Part shown: in pieces, positions 53,547 through 57,321 of the stretch | Layout of the letters: each line of letters starts with the position of its first letter | Position numbering within the stretch: position 1 is the stretch's first letter | Program-made: the position numbers and the translations under genes | Source of the DNA: Halalkalibacter oceani | GTDB lineage: Bacteria > Bacillota > Bacilli > Bacillales > Bacillaceae_D | DNA: 57,321 nt | Direction of reading: 5' to 3' | Assembly: GCF_023715705.1 (NCBI RefSeq) | Contig: NZ_JAMBOS010000027.1 | Location: forward strand, 1 to 57,321 | Notes under the pieces: model-generated | The model's database searches: none | What the model was told of the DNA's origin: nothing | The model's input: the letters and a program-made list of their open reading frames with translations, nothing else

Positions 53547-53944
53547 GAAGCAGCGTGCGAAGTCTGCGCAGGAAGAAGCCGTTGCCACGTATCCCAGCTG
53601 ACGAGCAGTGAGCGGATTCGAGACCAGTTCTTCTGAAGAACCAGCACAAGCCGAAGCGGACAGTGGAGTCTGCACATGGGTTTGAAAGTGAGAAGGAAAG
53701 AAACCCACTTTCCTTCTCACTTTGTGCAGGACGGAGCGGCCGCCCCACCTTTTGAAGCCACAAAAGAGGCTGTGATAAAAGGTTGTTTTTTTACCTTTTC
53801 GTCACAGCCTTTAAGCAATGAGCGGAACCGCCACGATCTTTTAAAGCCCGATGTGAGTGGGTTTCTCACAACGGGCTTGTGGCGTGTGAAGCCATTGCCA
53901 GTAGGTCCAAAGCTAGTTTTGTCTCAAGCTCTGTAAAAGCTCTT
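53547..53944. other. structured non-coding stretch between gabD and dps
   Basis: No gene with an RBS. Two more hairpins lie here. The first is ctgcac...aaagtgagaaggaaag with ctttccttctcacttt...gtgcag (53670-53729). The second is aggctgtgataaaaggt with accttttcgtcacagcct (53767-53810). Open frames across it are by-products of the palindromes. Confidence 0.6.
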
Positions 53945-54385
53945 TTATTTCAAGAATGAGCGAAGCATCCAATTGTGCTTTTCGAGAGATTGGTGTACCG
54001 CTAAAAGCATATCGGCTGTTGTTTCATCACCTAGTGAATCGGCTGCTTCCATGCCGCCTTTTAGCTCCTCAATTAATGTATCAAAATCGGAAACAAGCTC
54101 GGCCACCATGGCTTCCGCATCTTGGCCGCCCGGTGCTTCTTTGACGGAAGCGGTCTCCAAATATTCCTTCATTGTTGCGGCAGGCTGGCCTTTTAAGGCA
54201 AGCAGACGCTCAGCGAGTTCATCAATATGCACTGAGGCTTCATTGTAGAGTTCTTCAAACTTTTCGTGTAGAGTAAAAAACTGAGGGCCTTTCACATACC
54301 AGTGATAGTTGTGAAGTTTAACGAATAGGACGCTCCAATTGGCAATTTGTTTGTTAAGAATGGCTGCTACTTTTTCTTGACTCAT
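53945..54385 (-). CDS. dps: Dps-family mini-ferritin
   Basis: A 146-residue Dps/MrgA-like protein. Dimer-interface ferroxidase residues are H28 ('[10 protein letters not shown]'), H40 and E44 ('[11 protein letters not shown]'), and a further '[14 protein letters not shown]' helix follows. It forms dodecamers that oxidise and store iron and protect DNA against peroxide. 'aaggaggac' precedes the ATG. A PerR box lies 46 nt upstream. Confidence 0.95.
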   Translation of the reverse strand: MSQEKVAAILNKQIANWSVLFVKLHNYHWYVKGPQFFTLHEKFEELYNEASVHIDELAERLLALKGQPAATMKEYLETASVKEAPGGQDAEAMVAELVSDFDTLIEELKGGMEAADSLGDETTADMLLAVHQSLEKHNWMLRSFLK

Positions 54386-54430
54386 GAGAAAGTCCTCCTT
54401 TTATTGTCTTCAGTTATACTATTTCCCTAT

Positions 54431-54445
54431 TTATAATGATTCTAA
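54431..54445 (-). promoter_or_regulatory. PerR box of dps
   Basis: TTATAATGATTCTAA matches the Per box TTATAATNATTATAA at 14 of 15 positions. It lies between the stop of the B3/B4 gene and the dps start, as expected for peroxide-induced mrgA/dps. Confidence 0.82.
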
Positions 54446-54452
54446 ACATTAT

Positions 54453-55127
54453 TTACTCATCGCTGATGACACTGGTCGCAAATTCACCACCATGAATCTG
54501 GGTGAACATCTTCGCTGCCGCGGTAAGCAGTTTGCCGCTTTCTTCGATTGAGGTGGCCGGCCGTAAATAAAAGAGCTGCAGCGCTGAGGTCGTCGTCGGT
54601 GTGACGATCGTTCGCTTTGAATCAACGATTGGGCTCCCGAACGCGCCAAGTTCGTCTGCGCTGACAAGCTTATTGGCCATCTGATTGTCTCGGCCATTGA
54701 CTCCTTCATAGTGATCCGTTTCGTTCCCAAGGCGGATCGTCACGTTGCCATCAATGTGGGCCACGTCATAGATGCCGAGCGGGATTGTATATTCTAATGA
54801 AAAAAACGTATTCAAATCAACAGCTGAATTAATCAGGGGCAGCGGCTGGCCCTTTGCGATGCGGCGGTAAAGCGCTTCGTGAGACGGACGATAGCGGCCC
54901 GGGTCAACTTTGAGCTGCTTGAAGACTTGTCGCCAGTCAGAAATTCCAGTAACATCGGATAAGGACTTGTTTTCTAACTCGACGCGGATCGTCTCCTGAA
55001 AAAACTGTAATCGTCCTTTTAGCATTTGAGGGGAGTCACTAACGACGATGTCCTCGTAATGGACGACCCCGATTTTAAAGCCGGAAAGGATTTGACTGAG
55101 TGATTGGTGAATATGTACATGAATCAC
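54453..55127 (-). CDS. B3/B4-domain protein (PheT editing-like)
   Basis: A 224-residue free-standing B3/B4 domain resembling the editing part of the phenylalanyl-tRNA synthetase beta chain. Visible pieces are 'VTGISDWRQVFKQLKVDPGRYRPSHEALYRRI', 'LPLINSAVDLNTFFSLEY' and 'LGAFGSPIVDSKRT'. Such proteins may hydrolyse misacylated tRNA, but the substrate is not known. The start is GTG at 55127, with 'aaaggagg' 10 nt upstream. It is divergent from queG. Confidence 0.85.
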   Translation of the reverse strand: MIHVHIHQSLSQILSGFKIGVVHYEDIVVSDSPQMLKGRLQFFQETIRVELENKSLSDVTGISDWRQVFKQLKVDPGRYRPSHEALYRRIAKGQPLPLINSAVDLNTFFSLEYTIPLGIYDVAHIDGNVTIRLGNETDHYEGVNGRDNQMANKLVSADELGAFGSPIVDSKRTIVTPTTTSALQLFYLRPATSIEESGKLLTAAAKMFTQIHGGEFATSVISDE

Positions 55128-55270
55128 AGAAAGAGAACCTCCTTTACTTGCTAGGTTGGATTATTCTAAAAGCGATAACGGTCCGCTGTATGTAGGAGAT
55201 CAAGGAAGATAGTGGCTACATCGCCTATTGTAGCATAATTATAGAAAAAGATAGAAGAAAGGTGAGGGCT

Positions 55271-56410
55271 ATGACAAACGCCCAATTTAAGGATGAGCTT
55301 ATTGCATATAGTAAGTCAATAGGAGTGGATAAGATTGGGTTTACGACTGCTGACCCATTTCTTAAGCTGAAGGACCGCCTGCGAACGCAACAGGAGCTTG
55401 GCTATCAGTCTGGCTTTGAAGAGCCGGATATTGAAAAGCGGGTCGAGCCAAGGCGGGTTTTGCCGGAAGCCCGAACGATTATTTCAATTGCGCTTGCTTA
55501 TCCATCAAAAATGAAAAATCCACCTAAGAGTACAAAGGAGGAACGGCGCGGCATTTTTTGCCGGGCATCGTGGGGGAAGGATTATCATGATGTGCTGCGT
55601 GAGCGTTTACAGAAAATTGAGCAATTCATCCAGGCACGCTTTCCTGACGAAAGGACACTTTCGATGGTTGATACAGGCGAGCTGGCTGACCGGGCTGTCG
55701 CCGAGCGGGCGGGTATTGGCTGGAGCGGGAAAAATTGCGCGATTATTACCCCGGAGTTTGGAAGCTACGTCTACTTGGGTGAGCTTATTACGACGCTGGC
55801 AATAGAGCCTGATGTTCCGATTACGGAGCAGTGCGGTTCATGTACAAAATGCATTGATGCCTGTCCGACTGGCGCCCTTGTACAAGGAGGACAGCTGAAT
55901 TCCCAGGCGTGCATTGCGTTTCTTACACAAACAAAAGGATTCCTCCCGGAGCCATATCGAAAGAAGCTGGGAAACCGGCTTTACGGTTGTGACACATGTC
56001 AGCAGGTCTGTCCCGAAAACAAAGGAAAAGATTTTCATATACATGAGGAAATGGAGCCCGATCCAGAGATCGCCAAGCCGAAATTGTTGCCGTTATTAAC
56101 GATGACGAACCGGCAATTCAAAGAGAAGTTTGGTCATATTTCAGGCTCCTGGCGTGGGAAAAAGCCGATTCAGCGTAATGCGATTATCGCACTTGCCCAT
56201 TTCAAAGACGAAAAAGCATTGCCTTTGTTAAGTACGCTGCTCACGGAGGATCCACGCCCGGTTATTCGAGGAACCGCAGCTTGGGCAATAGGAGAAATCG
56301 GGACGGTAAATGAGAAAAATCAGCTTGAAAAAGTGAAAAACAGCGAAACAGACAAAGAAGTCGTGCGAGAGCTGGAAAAAGCGATAAATTTGTTGGAAAA
56401 TAAACAGTAA
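55271..56410 (+). CDS. queG: epoxyqueuosine reductase QueG
   Basis: A 379-residue cobalamin-dependent enzyme for the last step of queuosine synthesis in tRNA (epoxyqueuosine to queuosine). The N-terminal catalytic part has 'MVDTGELADRAVAERAGIGWSGKN', containing the general acid Asp. Two 4Fe-4S motifs follow: C188-x2-C191-x2-C194-x3-C198 ('CGSCTKCIDACP') and C240-x2-C243-x3-C247 ('CDTCQQVCP'). C-terminal HEAT-like repeats (about 300-375, 'NAIIALAHFKDEKALPLL') bind tRNA. The ATG at 55271 follows 'aaaggtgag'. B12 dependence may link it to the CblS-like salvage gene. Confidence 0.95.
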   Translation: MTNAQFKDELIAYSKSIGVDKIGFTTADPFLKLKDRLRTQQELGYQSGFEEPDIEKRVEPRRVLPEARTIISIALAYPSKMKNPPKSTKEERRGIFCRASWGKDYHDVLRERLQKIEQFIQARFPDERTLSMVDTGELADRAVAERAGIGWSGKNCAIITPEFGSYVYLGELITTLAIEPDVPITEQCGSCTKCIDACPTGALVQGGQLNSQACIAFLTQTKGFLPEPYRKKLGNRLYGCDTCQQVCPENKGKDFHIHEEMEPDPEIAKPKLLPLLTMTNRQFKEKFGHISGSWRGKKPIQRNAIIALAHFKDEKALPLLSTLLTEDPRPVIRGTAAWAIGEIGTVNEKNQLEKVKNSETDKEVVRELEKAINLLENKQ

Positions 56411-56480
56411 GCGGCGAGCAATTCATGATATGGTAAGGTAAGATTAGAACAAGCTTGGACAATTGGAAGGAAGGGATATC

Positions 56481-57011
56481 ATGACAACGCAGCTGACACA
56501 TTTTGTTGACGAAATGGATAGTCCCATAGGTAAACTTACAATCGTTGCAACGGATCAAGGCGTTTGTCACATCAATTTTGGCGAACTGGATGCAAGTACG
56601 GTAAACATAAAAACATGGTTGAAGAAAAACGGCCGAAAAGGTGAATTGATCCGTTCGAAAGATCATCTCCGCCCGGTTTGTGAGCAGCTTGAGGATTATT
56701 TTGCAAGAAAGCGTATTGAGTTCGATCTTCCGGTTGACTTGTGTGGCACCCCTTTTCAGAAGAAGGTATGGAATGTGCTCCGAACGATTGAATATGGAAC
56801 GACCAAGTCCTATAAACAGATTGCCCAGGAAATAGGAGCTCCAAAAGCCATCAGGGCGATTGGTGGAGCCAACAACAAAAATCCGATTCCGATCATCATC
56901 CCCTGCCACCGCGTTATTGGTAGCAATGGAAACATGGTCGGGTATGGAGGCGGCCTTGATAAAAAGGAAATCCTTCTTGGCCTCGAAGGAGCCATTGAAC
57001 AAATTTCATAG
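56481..57011 (+). CDS. ogt: methylated-DNA-protein cysteine methyltransferase
   Basis: A 176-residue O6-alkylguanine-DNA alkyltransferase. The active-site motif 'IPCHRVIG' holds the acceptor Cys142, the helix-turn-helix 'TKSYKQIAQEIGAPKAIRAIGGANNKN' inserts into the minor groove, and 'GYGGGLDKKEILLGLE' closes the fold. It repairs O6-methylguanine by suicidal transfer. The ATG at 56481 follows 'gaaggaaggg'; the TTG at 56463 is rejected. It follows queG by 70 nt. Confidence 0.95.
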   Translation: MTTQLTHFVDEMDSPIGKLTIVATDQGVCHINFGELDASTVNIKTWLKKNGRKGELIRSKDHLRPVCEQLEDYFARKRIEFDLPVDLCGTPFQKKVWNVLRTIEYGTTKSYKQIAQEIGAPKAIRAIGGANNKNPIPIIIPCHRVIGSNGNMVGYGGGLDKKEILLGLEGAIEQIS

Positions 57012-57018
57012 CAAACGC

Positions 57019-57053
57019 AATGAGGGTGTCCTGTTCAGGGCATCTTTTTTTTC
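57019..57053 (+). terminator. terminator behind ogt
   Basis: The stem gggtgtcc...gggcatc (with a G-U pair) is followed by TTTTTTTT. Confidence 0.75.
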
Positions 57054-57321
57054 AATAGATTGAAGATCGAACAAATTAGAAAAACCGCTGTGTGGTTTTC
57101 TAAAAAAGATAAGAAATTATATTAATTTTCAGGATGAATCGGGGCAGGGCGTCGGCCTCGCACGCCGATTCTACGAAACCGCATAGCGGTTTCGTCAGAT
57201 TGTCGAGAAACCCCACTTCTGAAAAGTGGGGTTTCTATTTTGCCTTTGCTTTTTTCTCTAGGATTTAAGAAATTACTCATAAAAGAAGATTGCCAGCCAT
57301 CTCACCCTCTGGTGAGGTGGT
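57054..57321. other. intergenic hairpins at the window end
   Basis: No gene. There are two hairpins: cgaaaccgc with gcggtttcg (57174-57193), and gagaaaccccact with agtggggtttctat (57205-57240), the latter terminator-like. A last stem ctcacc...ggtgag begins near 57300 and is cut by the window. Confidence 0.55.

Noticed and set aside
53497-53763. 88-codon minus-strand frame between gabD and dps
   Set aside because: It lies across perfect hairpins, has no RBS and has an Arg/Phe/Cys-rich composition typical of antisense reading.
57281-57321. Possible T-box leader start ('ggtgaggtggt' at the window end)
   Set aside because: The GGTGG string is only part of the T-box core. No stem I or specifier region precedes it, and a local ctcacc/ggtgag hairpin explains it. 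The window ends before it could be tested.

Overview
The window reads as chromosome of a Gram-positive, Bacillaceae-type bacterium. It has AGGAGG-type ribosome binding sites with frequent GTG/TTG starts, U-tailed hairpin terminators, CcpA-type cre sites, a PerR box upstream of dps, YesM/YesN and LytTR two-component systems, a BceAB-type detoxification transporter and a long tRNA array directly behind an rRNA operon. I do not assign a species.

Layout. 1-2.1 kb: 3' end of 23S rRNA, 5S rRNA and 17 tRNA genes. 2.2-13.5 kb: a patchwork accessory segment with a truncated HipA-like gene, a small secreted protein, a BlaI/BlaR1-type repressor-protease pair with a clear operator, a sigma-factor-like gene without an intact N-terminus, fragments of a BceRS-type two-component system interrupted by a HepT/MntA (type VII) toxin-antitoxin pair, the intact BceAB-like ABC transporter, a secreted DUF3238-like protein with a small membrane protein, and the 3' end of a potassium channel. 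13.7-25.4 kb: housekeeping-style genes. These are an EutH ethanolamine permease, an aldehyde dehydrogenase, a cysteine-rich SufR-like regulator divergent from a pirin, a DUF3221 lipoprotein, a frameshifted DinB gene, a CblS-like (alpha-ribazole kinase-like) protein, an MbcS-type acyl-CoA synthetase, and a divergent MFS exporter/LysR pair.

25.8-38.1 kb is the most coherent system. It runs: Tat/lipoprotein sugar-binding protein, YesM-type sensor kinase and YesN-type AraC response regulator, then a terminator and a cre-like site, then two zinc alcohol dehydrogenases, an aldehyde dehydrogenase, a second sugar-binding lipoprotein, an RbsA-like ATPase and an RbsC-like permease. I infer a sensed, imported and oxidatively degraded carbohydrate or polyol. 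There is no kinase or isomerase, and the substrate is unknown. 38.2-43.0 kb: a thiamine-binding protein, then a LytTR regulator and GHKL kinase next to a large secreted serine hydrolase. 43.6-50.2 kb: a quinone-oxidoreductase-like MDR, a LarA-like protein with DUF3870, glycerol kinase, an MFS transporter and a ferritin whose leader is tandemly duplicated. 50.4-57.3 kb: a soluble histidine kinase, a DUF3298-like protein, a GabD-like dehydrogenase, a structured non-coding stretch, PerR-box dps, a B3/B4-domain protein, QueG and Ogt.

All functions are assigned by reading motifs and remembered family resemblance. No database search was possible.
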